Notes under the pieces: generated by a model
Told to the model about the DNA's origin: nothing
Databases searched by the model: none
Seen by the model: only the letters and a program-made list of their open reading frames with translations
Source of the DNA: Linyphia triangularis
Lineage: Eukaryota > Arthropoda > Arachnida > Araneae > Linyphiidae
Direction of reading: 5' to 3'
Length of the DNA: 64,000 nt
Assembly: GCA_963978545.1 (NCBI GenBank)
Contig: OZ021729.1
Span: forward strand, 86,098,670 to 86,162,669
Translations under genes and position numbers: made by a program
In this document: piece by piece, positions 44,141 to 56,290 of the stretch
Numbering within the stretch: the first letter of the stretch is position 1
How the letters are laid out: every line of letters begins with the position of its first letter

Positions 44141-44539
44141 AGAAGAACTCCTAGCAATGATACTCACTGTGTTGCAACCTCCTGTCTCGCTGCATTTAGA
44201 AACTATTCTGTATAAAACCTTGACATTTGGTAACTATAAGTACCAAAATGATCCCTTTTTAAGAAATGGCATAAATTAAAAACACTAAAATATAGCTTCT
44301 ACCTATTTTATTTTATTTTTGAAAACCTTACGTCGGGTGGCTCCATCTGGTTTGGTCTTTTGCTATTTTAATTTTCTGTATAATTGATGGGCATTAAATG
44401 AAAACAATTTAAGTCATATCATTAAGTGTTCCTTTTCGTACCAAATGTCAATGTTTTATACAAAGTAGTTTCTAAATGCACTGGGCCAGAAGATTGTAAC
44501 ATAGTGAGTATAGGGAAGGATCCTTTCTAGGACTTCCTC
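44141..44539. mobile_element. Foldback MITE family A, copy A4
   Basis: The left arm is diverged ('gctgcatttagaaactat'); the right arm is good ('gtttctaaatgcactgggcc') and ends 'ctaggacttcctcc'. A family B element begins six bases further on. Confidence 0.7.
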
Positions 44540-44545
44540 CTAATA

Positions 44546-45222
44546 GTCCGTGAGACGACTGCAATTTTCGGACCCCATCGAACATCATTCTGAATTTTTT
44601 AAAGAAATTGGAGAAAAATGAGTAGATTACGAATCCAATGGTCTGCCGTGGTAAAAATGGCCGAAACTGATCAAAAATTGACTTGGAATGAGTTGAACTA
44701 AAATCTGATTGCCAAATATGTCATAACTTGCCAAAAAGAGAACAAACTTTTTCGTCTGGCAACCCTGCATTTTGATTTTCAATGAGAAAAAGCGCAAACG
44801 ATTTCTGATCTCTGGCTCGGAAAACTTGTCTTTTAAAAGTAAGCCAAATTGGCGACATCAGTTTCGTCATCAGTGACGTAATGTTTATTGCCAATTTTGC
44901 TCATTTGTGAAAGATGCAAGTAAGCCATAGCCACACATCCGAATCGTCTGCAACCTTCCTAATTGAAAATTAAAGAGTGAAGGTTACCAAAAAAAAAAAA
45001 AAAAACTCATTATTTGGCAAGTTATGGCTCATTTGGCAATTGGATTTAGTTCAACTTATTAACTCTTATTAAACTCTTATTACAAGTCGATTTTTGACCA
45101 GTTTCGGTCATTTTTGCCACAGCAGACCAGTGGATTCGTAATCTACTCACTTTTCTCTAATTTCTATAAAAAAATTAGAATGATGTTCGATGGGGTCCAA
45201 AAATTGCAGTCGCCTCTCGGAC
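44546..45222. mobile_element. Foldback MITE family B, copy B3
   Basis: Ends 'gtccgtgagacgactgc' and 'gcagtcgcctctcggac'. Left flank TA (44544-44545); right flank TC, a one-base decay of TA. It is 677 bp, the same length as B1. The centre has the palindromic 'gtcatcagtgacgta'. Confidence 0.75.
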
Positions 45223-45469
45223 TCTAAAGTTAAGTGGAAGCTTGTGTTTTAAAACACAAGTTTCAGGTGATTCCAGTAAAGAACTGCAACTTTGATCGGG
45301 TGTAGTCTGATCAGGACCACGCTGGCGCGTAATCGCCATCAAACATATTAAATAGAAAATGTCATAGTTTTTTTTATAGTGATATAATGTGACTTTTTGC
45401 TGTGGGCCAAGACCAATCGAATCAAAATCGCCGTCATGCTTAATACTCGCTATTAAAAAAAAAAGTTGC

Positions 45470-45669
45470 GTCCACCTGGTGGCTGTGTGGTTAGAGCTCT
45501 GGCCTCGCATGCCGAAGGTACCGGGTTAGGCAGGGATGTTCGTTGTGGTTCGGAATGATTAGGCATGGATGTTCGTTGTGGTTCAGAATCCACGTTAAGC
45601 CGTTGACCTGATTAGACGGCGTTGCGCATAAAAAAAAGGTCGTTGAGCGTACAAACCAACCAACTAACC
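45470..45669 (+). mobile_element. tRNA-derived SINE family B, copy 2, rearranged
   Basis: The head 'ggtggctgtgtggttagagc' has a good A box. The B box is lost because about 33 bp ('ggatgttcgttgtggttc') are duplicated in tandem over it. The tail is 'caaaccaaccaactaacc'. An A-rich target duplication ending 'aaaagttgc' lies on both sides (about 45461-45469 and 45675-45683). Confidence 0.75.
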
Positions 45670-45683
45670 AAAAGAAAAGTTGC

Positions 45684-46330
45684 CGATTACTGTGCGGAGT
45701 TTCGAGAGAAAAAAAAAAAACTCCGATGTAAAATATCTCAGCACTGTCCTCAAGTGAGAAATGTGGAGAAGATGGTCCATTTATTGTCATCCATTGGCGG
45801 CAATCCACTCTTTCTAAAGTGGTCCCATTCCACTTCAAAATGACTGCCATCCATCTAACGGACATCTCTTCTAGTTCTACTGGAAGTGGCTTTTATGACT
45901 CGGGAAGGATTCCTGGTCAGGGAAATGGATTATAAAATCTCTTCTTTTTGTGTGTGTGTTGGAATTCTTGTCTAGGGACGGCCGATAAAGTGTCTATACC
46001 GCTGCCTAAGTGTATATGCGTTCGACATTGGTCGGCCAGTTCGCAAATTGGCCAGTATTGACCGGGGCCAAAATCCAAATTTATTGGGAAATAAAGAAAA
46101 CATAGTTTTTGTCTCCAATGTGGCCGGTAATTTCGCCAAGATTGAAATTCTGTTAATAACAAAGTTTTCAATATAAATCCTTTACATTCATTAGGGGGAG
46201 TCCTATTATGCCACTAAAAAATTAATTTTTAAATTTTTAATGGGACACCCTTTCAAATGATTCCCTTTGGGTAAGAAAAGACATGTGTAAAAATTTTGCG
46301 TAATTTAAATATCTTAAGGGTTGCTATCGA
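45684..46330. other. Gene-free stretch
   Basis: Mixed composition. It includes 'tggtcggccagttcgcaaat'-like repeated 'ggcca' words near 46030-46070, but no gene or repeat boundaries were recognised. Confidence 0.35.
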
Positions 46331-46808
46331 CAATGAGGAACTTTCACGTGTTTTGGTTTTATTTTTAAATGAAAGTAGTGAAAAAATCATGAAAAACAAT
46401 ACCATTCTTTCAAAAATTTGAGCTCGGATAGATAGTTTAAAAAAATATTTAAAATAATTAGTGTTTCACTTTGCGATTTGGCGGGAAAAGGACACTTTTG
46501 CGGGAGACGTCAACGCGCAGATGATGAACCAGTCTAAAACCTGTTTTAGACGAGGAATGAAAAAGGTTTTCCTCCGATTTTCGACTTTATCTATGCGTAA
46601 CACGTCACGTTTTTTTTTTTTTTTTTTTTTTTTTAAAGTGTTTTTGGTCACGTGACATTTGTTTTGATTTCGGCTAATTTCAAACTCGATTTTTTATTAA
46701 TTGAAAGCAAAAAGCTAAAAAATAATTGCCCTTCTCAAATATATTCGTTCAATAACACTAAAAAATACAAAAAAATATTCATTTTCCTCACTTGTGCAAG
46801 TTCCTCAT
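46331..46808. mobile_element. MITE family E, copy E2
   Basis: Complete copy with inverted ends 'caatgaggaactttcac' and 'gtgcaagttcctcattg'. The interior has 'gacgtcaacgcgcagatgat' and a T23 run near 46609-46634. Confidence 0.75.
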
Positions 46809-47562
46809 TGAAGTTACTACTATCATGGAAAATATCAAGTTTTTTCACTTTAAAGTATTAAAAAATGAAAGAAAAATCTCCTTTGTCAACTTTTTTTTAT
46901 TACATATAATCATCAACAAACTTATTACAAAAATATGTAGTGTGTACCATGTTCATTGTGTCGATATATTTTATTGTGAATTGATAATAATGAAATAAAA
47001 TTGTGAGGTCGTGAATTTTTGTTTCAAAAGAAATTGTAGTCTTTGAAAAGTCATGGAATATTTTTTCGCCCAAAGAATACGGTCCGTGATGCACTTGTAC
47101 ACACTAACTACTTAACTTCTTCAAGTTCGTTATATTAGCAACCACATGTTGTTTTAATTTTGTTGATATTCGGGCTTTTCACACACCTCCATGACATGTA
47201 TAGCCTTTGAATGACAAGCATTTTTAATGTTTTGCTTCAAATTCGGCTTGAAATGAAAATTAAACATGGCTTCTCTTTTGGATGGAAGTTTTCTGTGGTT
47301 CAGCGCGGACGATATTTGGCCTATGAGCCATACCATGGTTTGAATTGAAGAAAATTAAAAGTGTTGCTCTGATGAAACTAATGATTTAGAAAACTTGTTG
47401 ATAATTTAAACTTATCTCACAAATAGTGAGAAAGATTGAAATACATCAGTATGACACAAGTTTCAATTAACAGCAGCTAATTAATATCATTAGTAAGCGA
47501 AGAAAAACCACATGCAGTTGCATGAGAAGAAAGTAAACATAAACAATGAAATGATTGCGTTT
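46809..47562. other. Gene-free stretch
   Basis: AT-rich. The minus-strand frame at 47154-47336 is short and without a domain. Confidence 0.4.
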
Positions 47563-47571
47563 ACATTTAAG

Positions 47572-47742
47572 TTGGTTGTATTCAGATTATCTGGCGCCTT
47601 CAGCAACACGAGGGCTATAATGCGCCGAAACATTCGTCATTAGACAAGCCAACATACATTTACAAACACCCATGCCCAACACGGGACTCGGAACCCGCAA
47701 CCTCGCTGTCAAGAATCTAGCACGCTAACCACTATACCGTTA
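47572..47742 (-). mobile_element. SINE family A copy
   Basis: Minus-oriented, lacking the outermost few bases of the tRNA head. The target duplication is 'acatttaag' (47563-47571 and 47743-47751). Confidence 0.85.
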
Positions 47743-47751
47743 ACATTTAAG

Positions 47752-48719
47752 AAACGGTTAAATGATTACGTTAATGCACTTTTACTGAATATGGTGTAGT
47801 TTTTTTTAATTACAAAAATAATGTCGGCAGTTATAAATAAAGTGAAGAAAAAAATTAAAGTAATGATTGTTAAATCCCATCAATTCAGAAATATTTTCAA
47901 AATATCAACTGAAGTACCTTTTAAATTTTAGTTCATAAGTTAAAATTGATGTGTTACTACTAAATTGATATGAATTACTTGGACTAAAATCACTATATAA
48001 GCAACTTGAAACATGATATATGTAATGATTCAATAACTACTGGCTGAACAATGAAATATTCTAATAAATGCATGAAACACGTTAATTACAGTGCTTGCGT
48101 ATTGATAACTTTTTCAGATTTTCAGAGCTGGTAGCAACCTATAATTATCATTTGATTTTAATAAAATTTTGTTAAATGTTATTAAGAGCATTGTAAAATT
48201 GCAATTACACTGTGCATAAATGAAATCATCACTTCACTTTAAAGCTCTTACGACTCATTACTCTTGTATGTTTGCCATAATTATTATCTCGAATTGTGAC
48301 CTTATGGGGGGATTGTTATTGTCATGGGATCATCAATTAATCAATTCTTTGTAATTACATTTGTCCACTTGGCTTGTACTAGGCAATTCACTGTGCGCTA
48401 CGATGTTCAATTTATTATGTACTGACTCTGGGGGTATGATATTAGTTGTAGGTAGTTATATTGGAGATAATTTTCGAGCTACACGACAGAACATCGTTCT
48501 ATCAGTATTTGAACAACCCAGCTTGAAGCCAAGTAGTGTAGGCTTTTCAATTGGTCCGGTGTTTACATTTTGAATGGGAGAATGACCCCAACTTTTTAAA
48601 CACTCGATTTCACTCGTATCGTAATAATTACGCAACTATTGTATTCACAAGGTTAAAAAAAAAACTTCCGAAAACAGAACAATTAATTCTAAAACTCATT
48701 CTTTTTTAAAGTTTTTTTT
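47752..48719. other. Gene-free stretch
   Basis: AT-rich. A 70-codon open frame at 48361-48573 does not start with ATG and has no domain. No repeats shared with the rest of the window. Confidence 0.4.
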
Positions 48720-48723
48720 ATAT

Positions 48724-49472
48724 TGTTGCATGGTTGGGTTCTAAAGATTTGAAGCCAAAGCAGATCAAAAGTTGCAGAAATTTATTCCAATATAACTCTT
48801 CACAGATTCCTTTACAGCTCCAGAACTGCTCGTTCTAGTAGACTCAATATAGCTCTATACACAACAATAGAGCACAAAACAACAGTTAAAAATTTGACAA
48901 CACAACTGCTAAATCGCCCCAAAAGACAATGCAATACAGTTCGCTTTCGGAACTCTCTGAATGCTCGCTGACAGACAACCAAGTCAGTAACTCCACTCAG
49001 TCAGTATCTCAAGTAACTCAGTAATTTCAGTCAATTAACGGACTCAACTAACTAACTGACTTAATTCACTAATTCAGGCTTATATATGGGAGGCGAACCT
49101 TCTTGAAACTTCTAGAGGTAAATATTTGGAGAACTTTCCAGATCGTAGTCGAAAAGTCCTATACATATACATGGGGACCGAAAATGTCGCTAAATGGTCG
49201 CCAAATTTGGCGACAAAAATTAGTCGCCAACTTGGCTCTATCTCGCCAATTTGGTGAGATTGCCATTACCATAATGTTAAATGCCCTGCTCCTTGTAAAC
49301 CTCGCTTCCCAGCTTTATCTTTGTAAAACTCGTTATCAAGCATTAATAGACACACTGCAGGGAAGCCAAGTTAAGACGAACTATTGCACTGCCTTATGCG
49401 AAATGTACATAAATTTTCCTATTTACGAAATTACACTACGAAATATTTACAAATATACGAAAATTCGTAACA
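48724..49472 (-). mobile_element. Solo LTR, family L, copy L5
   Basis: Reverse-oriented with complete ends 'tgttgcatgg' (left) and 'attcgtaaca' (right), 749 bp. Perfect ATAT target duplication at 48720-48723 and 49473-49476. The inverse TATA box 'cttatatatgg' is near 49079-49089. Confidence 0.85.
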
Positions 49473-49476
49473 ATAT

Positions 49477-50534
49477 ATTTTAAAAACGCATTTATAAGAT
49501 TAAAAAAACTAAAGTGTAATTATTTCTCAAAAACTATTCAAATTTAAAAAGTTATTTTTTTCCGTATATCTTACAGAGCACATTTTTTTTTTAACAAATC
49601 GAGTGATACCTTGTGTCTAGAAGAAATCGGTCATCTTTAAAGTAGTTATTTTATTTCTGATAATAGAGAACATCAGGCTGCAGTGCTTGAATTTAATTTT
49701 TTTTGAAAATCTTTCGCGCCGAAGCTGAAATCTCTTGAGAAATAGGGACAGGAAAAGCGTTTTACTCGACTTTTGAGAAATCAAATATACCCGCAAGGCA
49801 TTTTTTTTTTCTTCTTTCTTTCTGTTTTTCGTTACATAAATAAAAATATGTGTGTAAAAGTACGAGTCTATTTTTTCTCTATTCGCAGCGTGATTTGTTT
49901 TTGCGAAAATCGCTTCAAATATATTCGGTTTTATTCATAAAAATGACTCCATCCCCCTGTGCATCGCATTGTTTTTTTATAGTCGTGAAAGTCAACAGTG
50001 TGAACGCATCGGGACCTTCCAAGAAGAATATATATCGTAGCTGAGGTGAAAAAAAAAAAAAAAAAAAAGATAACTTATCCGGCATTACTTCAAGTTGTCA
50101 ACTGAAGCGAATTGTGTTCAGTTATTTTTGTAGGGAAAACGTTATTTTAGTGTATGTGTAATAAGAGTTTGCTTTTCCCATAACATTGTACGTGTCATTC
50201 TCACGTGGTCTTCTGGATGAAAATAATGTGTAATATTGTAATATGAATCGGGAATCAGAATGTGGAATCTTAAAGTTAATCTTGGTGATGACGCCTTTCC
50301 CTTGCACTTACATTCATGAGCTTTCGTTTAGTATGCCATCTTTTGAGTCGATGTTACCTATCCCTCCCATGCGAGGGAAAACGCAACTCTCAATTTCTTG
50401 GCTACGTCTTTCTTAGTACATGTCTAATACTCTAATGATTTGATACAAAACAGTTATATTCTGATTACTCAAAAGCGCCATCTATCGGGCGTATATTGCA
50501 AAACAATTCTTAACATTTAGGAACAGACCAAATT
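49477..50534. other. Gene-free stretch
   Basis: AT-rich with long T and A runs (for example A20 near 50049-50068). No recognised gene. Confidence 0.4.
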
Positions 50535-51435
50535 TGTAAATCCTTTATATTAACTTCGATTTTTGTGTGGGTTTGTCGATGGAGGACAAATCTGCGGAAG
50601 GCTTAATTTAACCCCTTGCCGTCATCCGATCAGACTGAAACTTGGCAGATAGATTTGATGTCGATGACAATGCACTTTATCAAATTTTGGGGCTGCAACT
50701 GTCACTAAAAGGTCGCTTTTACGGAATACTAATAAACCAACTTGCCGTCATCAGGGATGACAGTTTTCCTCCTTTTTTTTTGGCAACATTTTTCTTCTTT
50801 TTGTTCCTGTTTTGAGGATCCCCATTTTTCTGATCCCGTTTTTTTCTGCAAAAAGTATACTTTTCCTTATGTCTAAACAAAAGATTTTCCCTCTTAGCTC
50901 ACCTTTCCTCACAGATTACTTCGGCTAACTCCTAATATTTGAAATGCAATTATTATATAAGATGAGAAATTTCATTGTATCTTTAAAATTATTGAATCAT
51001 CCTTTCTACATACTTTTTTTGTTGTTGAATTTTTGTGTATTCCTTCCGCGAGCTTTTGTAACGAATTTTTAGATTTCCTCCTTTTTTTCTCTCTGATCAC
51101 TCTCATCCCTGCATCATTCAATCGCACATCGGCAAGCATTTAAGCGACCATTGTTGAAACTCTTTCCTGTTGCCAAAAATTTTTTAATAAATAAATAGTA
51201 AAATTACTTTAAAACCTGAATAAATAAATAATATTTGGATGCGACTGCATTAATACGCGTTCATTTTTAATAAATAAATTTTGAAACGTAGTTTGCCGCA
51301 CATTTTGCCGATAGAAATGTTTTTTGATCTTTAAAATTAGATGCAAACACCGAGCGTACGCTGTTTACAGAATATAAAACTTGGCAATGCATATAACGGA
51401 TTTATATAAAAAACTTTTTTTTTGATAGGTTATAT
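50535..51435 (+). repeat. Dispersed repeat R-III, copy 2, with a hAT-like insertion
   Basis: Collinear with 150-711 except for the block 50752-51111. Shared marks are 'ctgaaacttggcagata', 'aataaaccaacttgccgtca', 'atatttggatgcgactgca' and 'ggatttatat'. Confidence 0.65.
50752..51111. mobile_element. hAT-like MITE, 360 bp, in R-III
   Basis: Inverted ends 'cagggatgacag' and 'ctctcatccctg', with CAGGGATG termini as in many hAT MITEs; pyrimidine-rich 'cctccttttttt' is near both ends. The empty site is seen in R-III copy 1. The flanks ('gccgtcat' and 'catcattc') no longer form a clear 8-bp repeat. Confidence 0.65.
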
Positions 51436-51560
51436 TATTAAGTGTACACGTCAGTTTGACCTTTTACGCACAGACACAGACAAAAGTTATCGTACTTTCC
51501 CAAGATATAGAGTTCCTGTTATGATAGGTTTGATGAGGTTTTGGCCCCGTGTTTTACCCC

Positions 51561-51923
51561 CAGGGTTCCCACGGTCATTGAAAGTCATTAAAAGTGCTTA
51601 ATATTTTTGAACTTGTTTTCAAGGCCTTGAAAAAGCTTGAAAATGCTTATAGGTGCTTAAAAGTCCTTAATTTTTACAGATGTTGTCCAGCTGCAAAATT
51701 TATAAAAATACAACTCGGACTTGCTATCCCCGCGTGACCGCCACTTATCTGCACCGTATCAACATTTTCCGACATATTTGTACTGCGCATCCACCAACTT
51801 TAACTTTTTTTGGTGGAATATACTTTATTAAAAATTTAAGTATAGATATGATGCCTGAAAACGAATTTTCATAGGTCCTTAAAAGTCATTGATTTTCATT
51901 CTGTGATTTGAGTGGGAACCCTG
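51561..51923. mobile_element. hAT-like MITE, 363 bp
   Basis: Inverted ends 'cagggttcccac' and 'gtgggaaccctg'; repeated 'ccttaaaagtcattga'-like words are near both ends. Another copy starts at 63906. No clear target duplication. Confidence 0.7.
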
Positions 51924-52182
51924 TAGACACTTCTCACACTAATATTCGATTTGTTTTCCAGTTTGTATTGAAATTCCAACCTACCGTATGAAATGTTAAA
52001 GAGTACCCCCCCCCCCCCTATAATACCAACAGAAGTGCTCACTGCAAAACATACTATGATTTGACGAATATGTATAGTCTCAAATGTATTCCATAAACTG
52101 AATTAGATTTACCATGGAAAAAGGACGATATGCCAATTGGCAATTAATAAATCAGAGATTAATTTTTATACGACCATTAAAA

Positions 52183-52369
52183 TTGGTTGGTTGTATTCAG
52201 ATTATCTGGTGCCGTCAGCAACACGAGGGCTTATGATGCGACGAAACATTCGTCATTAGACAAGCCAACATACATTTACAAACACCCATGCCTAACACGG
52301 GACTCGGAACCCGCAACCTCGCGGTCTAGAAGCCAGCACGCTAACCACTATACCACTTGGTCGGCTACA
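52183..52369 (-). mobile_element. SINE family A copy
   Basis: Minus-oriented, full length. The target duplication is 'accattaaaa'/'accatttaaaa' (52173-52182 and 52370-52380, one-base difference). Confidence 0.85.
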
Positions 52370-52379
52370 ACCATTTAAA

Positions 52380-52791
52380 AGGAAGTGTTAGTAAGGATCA
52401 TTCCCTATACACGCTAAATTACAATCTTCTAGCCCAGTGCATTTAGAAACTACTTTACCACCTTGACATTTGAGGAGTAAGTAGGGAAAAGATCACTTAA
52501 TGAAATGACATAAATTATAAACTCGAAAATGGCTTCTAATATATTTTATTTTATATTTGAAATCCTTACGTCAATGCATATAAAGTGGCTCCACCTGGTT
52601 TTGTCTTTTACTATTTTAATTTTCATTTATAATAAATAGCCATTAAATGAAAACAATTTATGTCATTTCAGTTAAGTGATCCTTTTCGTATCGATTGTTA
52701 AGGCGGTTTTATAGAAAGTAGTTTCTAAATGCACTGGGCTAGAAGATTGTAACATAGCGAGTATAGGGTAGGATCCTTACTAGAACTTCCT
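52380..52791. mobile_element. Foldback MITE family A, copy A5, best preserved
   Basis: About 410 bp with arms of about 75 bp: 'gttagtaaggatcattccc' to 'tttagaaactac', and the inverse ending 'gaacttcct'. 'ttaaa' lies on both sides. It directly abuts a SINE on its left. Confidence 0.8.
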
Positions 52792-52814
52792 GTTAAAAGA
52801 AATAAACTTTTGGG

Positions 52815-53349
52815 CAATGGTCAATTCCCGCATTTTTTAAAAACGAGTGAAATTAGTTTATATTTATAAAGAATCTTTTCCTGATTCCAAATATTTAAAC
52901 AAAAGTTCTTTTAAAAAGTTATTTATTTAAATATTAAGAAAAGAAAATGCACAAAACCAGTCCGATCAAAACGCTCAACAAAATCTGTGACGTCAAGCGA
53001 TCCTTCCGTTTTTATGTGAGGTTTCTGCCAAATAGTTGGCGTTGATTTGATAGATCATTGCCATATCCCGTACAGGTTTTCGCGATTTGCGAAAGACTTG
53101 TAAAACTGTTTCTGCTGCTGCATTTCGAGCCGAGATGTTTGGGATCTATTGACGTCACATTCAATTCGAGCCGCAGGAATCGTTTTCTCGCCAACCTCTA
53201 ACAGGGGGAACTTTAATTGCAAATAGATAAAAAATAAAAAGTCAGAAAAAGCGCATTGAGCAGAAATTTGTGTGTTTGTTTGTCTTTTCGAAACATTTAG
53301 AAATGAATAATAAAAATAAAATTAAAGAAAAACACAGGAATTGTCCATT
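52815..53349 (-). mobile_element. Family C element, copy
   Basis: Inverted ends 'aatggtcaattcccgc' and 'aggaattgtccatt'. Internal marks 'tgacgtcaagcgatccttcc' and 'aaagcgcattgagcagaaa' are shared with 30144-30661. No transposase. Confidence 0.7.
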
Positions 53350-53909
53350 ATTTGTATATCACTCACTTATTCGTTAAAACCATCTTCATCTCACAAGATC
53401 TTTAAATTCATAAAGGAATCTCAATCCTCTCTCTTACTTGTTCTTTTGGTACATGAATGATTGAAAATCAGACCTGCCGATAAGTACTTAATCCCATTCA
53501 TTCTCTTCGCATTCATTAATGGCGTTTGATTAACTATTTATCGGAAGAAGCGTCATATTCCGAACCGGGGCACATATTTCAGGGGCGGATGGAACATTCG
53601 ATTCAAATCAGCGCCCCTTCATCATTTGTCAAAGACCTCGTAAATTGAGTTACACGTTATTAGGCGCACTCCTTTGAGATCCCCCCCCCCCCCCCTTCTT
53701 GCTCCTGTGTATGTCGCTCCATATTTCTTCAGAATATGGCTTCGTGGCTGAAACTGTTGAATTGTGGATGGAAAACTGCCAGACTCTTTTTTTTTTCCCC
53801 CCCTCCTGCTCAAAAGAGCTTTTAAAGTTCCATTTGAGGATAGATTTTTTACGTTTTATTTCGTTATTGAATCGGAGAGATTGCTAAACCAAATTTGATG
53901 TACATCAAG
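53350..53909. other. Gene-free stretch with a C15 run
   Basis: Includes C15 at 53681-53695 and a T/C-rich block near 53788-53810. No recognised gene or repeat. Confidence 0.4.
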
Positions 53910-54293
53910 AGAGTGACCACAGAACCTGGAAATCAGGGAAATGTCAGGGAGTTTCCTGATTCTGGAAATTGTCAGGGAATTTTTTAAAATTTCAGGGAAA
54001 TGTTGTATTGTTTAAAGGCACGTTCATTCATATTTTGGCGTTATTTATCCGGAGATTTGTGGGGGTAAGCGTTAGAAGTTTAATGTTATGGAATAAGTTA
54101 AACTTTTCATTACCAGCAAAACTATTTTTTTTTTTAAAAATTGCATATTACCTTTTTAGCATACATGTTCGATTTGATTAGGGTGTCTAAAAATCTGGAA
54201 AATTTAAGAAAATTGGGGAAATTTTAAAAAAAAAAGTTTGCCCTAAAATCAGCGAATTTTTTAGAAATCTTTCAGGGAATAATCAGGGAACTT
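53910..54293. mobile_element. MITE family D, copy D2 (right end missing)
   Basis: Opens 'agagtgaccacagaacctgg' and follows D1 through 'acttttcattaccagcaaaa' to the 'cagggaactttttt' block, but lacks the terminal 'gtggcca' segment. Confidence 0.6.
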
Positions 54294-54459
54294 TTTTTTC
54301 TGTACATGTTTGAAAAATAGTACAAAATATCTAAGGAACTGTCATTTTAGCTTCCAGAATGTATTGTAGTGAAAATGTTTTGGTAGGATTGATCTCCCCT
54401 TTGACGCCAAATTTTTCAGTTTGGTATATAATGTCTTATTTTTAAATCACGCCATAATG

Positions 54460-54639
54460 GAGCAGACCAAACGGTATAGTGGTTAGCGTGCTAGCTTCTA
54501 TACCGCGAGGTTGCGGGCTCCGAGTCCCGTGTTGGCATGGATGTTTGTAAATGTATGTTGGCTTGTCTAATGACGAATGTTTCGGCACATTATAGCCCTC
54601 GTGTTGCTGACGGCGCCAGATAATCTGAATACAACCAAC
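54460..54639 (+). mobile_element. SINE family A copy
   Basis: Full length, first bases changed to 'gcagaccaaacgg'. The target duplication is 'cacrccataatg' (54448-54459 and 54640-54651, one mismatch). Confidence 0.88.
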
Positions 54640-55114
54640 CACACCATAATGAAATTTTTTTTTTTACTAATTACTTCTAGCTCTTACGTGCTTGTATTGT
54701 AAAGACTCTATTTAACCCATTTTCGGCCAAAGGTGCGTAAACGCGCCATTTCAATAAAAAAAAATTTTATTAACACTGTGACGTATATTCTTCACAAAAA
54801 CGGCACATATAGACTTTAGATGTTATATAGCGATTGCCCTATTAAAATCTGAATGCAAGAATAATCTATATGGGGAAAATACATTAAAATTAAGGTCGCC
54901 CATCACCCACAGCTCTACCTTAAGAAATACGGACTGATAGAATCGGACATACCATAAGTGAACATGAAAATAAGAAAGAAAAAAAAAAAGCCCGTAGATG
55001 ATGTAAAGTGCGCCAAAACAACACGATTTATTTGTGCCCCAAATGCCTAGTCCATTTGCATCCAACATTTTTCAAATTTTTCCATAAAATAAGTATAAAA
55101 ATTCAACTATAATA

Positions 55115-55520
55115 CAATGAGGAACTTTCACGTTTTTTTGGTTTTATTTTTTAAATAAAAGTAGAGAAAAAATCGTGAAAAACAATACCATTCTTTCAAA
55201 AATTTGAGCTCGGATAGATAGTTAAAAAAAAAAAAAAAAAATTTAGTTTTTTCACTTTGCGATTTGGCGGGAAAAAAGCCTTTTTTGCGTGTGGCGTCAA
55301 CGCGCAGAGGATGAACCAGTCTTAAACATGTTTTAGACGAAGAATGAGTGAGGTTTCTCCTTCGATTTTCGACTTTATATATGTGTAACCACGTCACGGT
55401 TTTTTTTTTTTTAACATGCGTTTTTGATCACGTGACTTTTGCTTTTTTTTTCCCCCTAGCTAATTTCAAACTCGATTTTTTATTAATTGAAAGCATAAAC
55501 ATAAAAAATAATTTCACTGC
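55115..55520. mobile_element. MITE family E, copy E3 (right end missing)
   Basis: Opens 'caatgaggaactttcacg' and shares 'gcgatttggcgggaaaa', 'gcgtcaacgcgcag' and 'ttttttattaattgaaagca' with E2, then stops before the second inverted end. Confidence 0.6.
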
Positions 55521-55799
55521 TTGTAATTTAAGCCTATTTCAATGAAAACAATACATTTTATAAAATTTCTATGCTTGGCCTAAAAACGGTTAACATCATA
55601 CATGGAGATTTATTAAACAAGTTCAACATAAACATTCAGATACTATAACATTTTCGGAAACAGACCCTGGTTCGGTAACCAATCGCTCTTCTCCCCGGCG
55701 TCTCATGTCATGATTATTTCCTTCAGTTCGTGGCGTCAATTTCGACTAGTTGCTGGAAGTTTTTGAAGACCTTACAGTATCATAACCTCTAACGAGTAA

Positions 55800-56290
55800 T
55801 TTACTCGCATTCTCCCTAAAATTCCTTTAATTTTTGTTCCTCTCTAAAATTTCTAAAATTGTACTTATATTTTTCGGTAACTACTAAAAAAAAAAAATTC
55901 GAAACTTTGAAAATTCCTCGATTTTCCTCCAAAACCAGCAAAAAACACTCTGATGTTCCTCCAGAGAAAAAAATCTTTTCTGATATTTTAATTATTTTAT
56001 TAAATTTTTTAAAAATTGGCAGTTTTTTTGCCGGTATTGAAATATGTTTTGAGATGAATGTCTACTTCAGGAGCCTATGTCAGCTTTGAAAGAAATAATC
56101 CTAAATTTTTTATAATTTCCCTAAAATTTTGGAATTAACCCTAAAAGTTTTGGAACTACTCCTAAAATTTTTTAAGAATTATTCCTAAAAAGTTCCCAAC
56201 ATTTTGAGGAGTTACCCCTAAAAAGTTAAAGAATTGTCTCTAAAATGTTCCTAAAATTTTTGGAATTATCCCTAAGATTCTTAACCTAAT
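55800..56290 (+). repeat. Degenerate short tandem repeat
   Basis: Variations of 'cctaaaattttttggaatta' recur every 25-40 bp, especially at 56090-56285 ('ccctaaaattttgg', 'cctaaaaagttccc'). Strongly diverged. Confidence 0.6.

Noticed and set aside
48361..48573. 70-codon frame starting at 48361
   Set aside because: It starts with TTG, has no domain or conserved motif, and lacks splice context.
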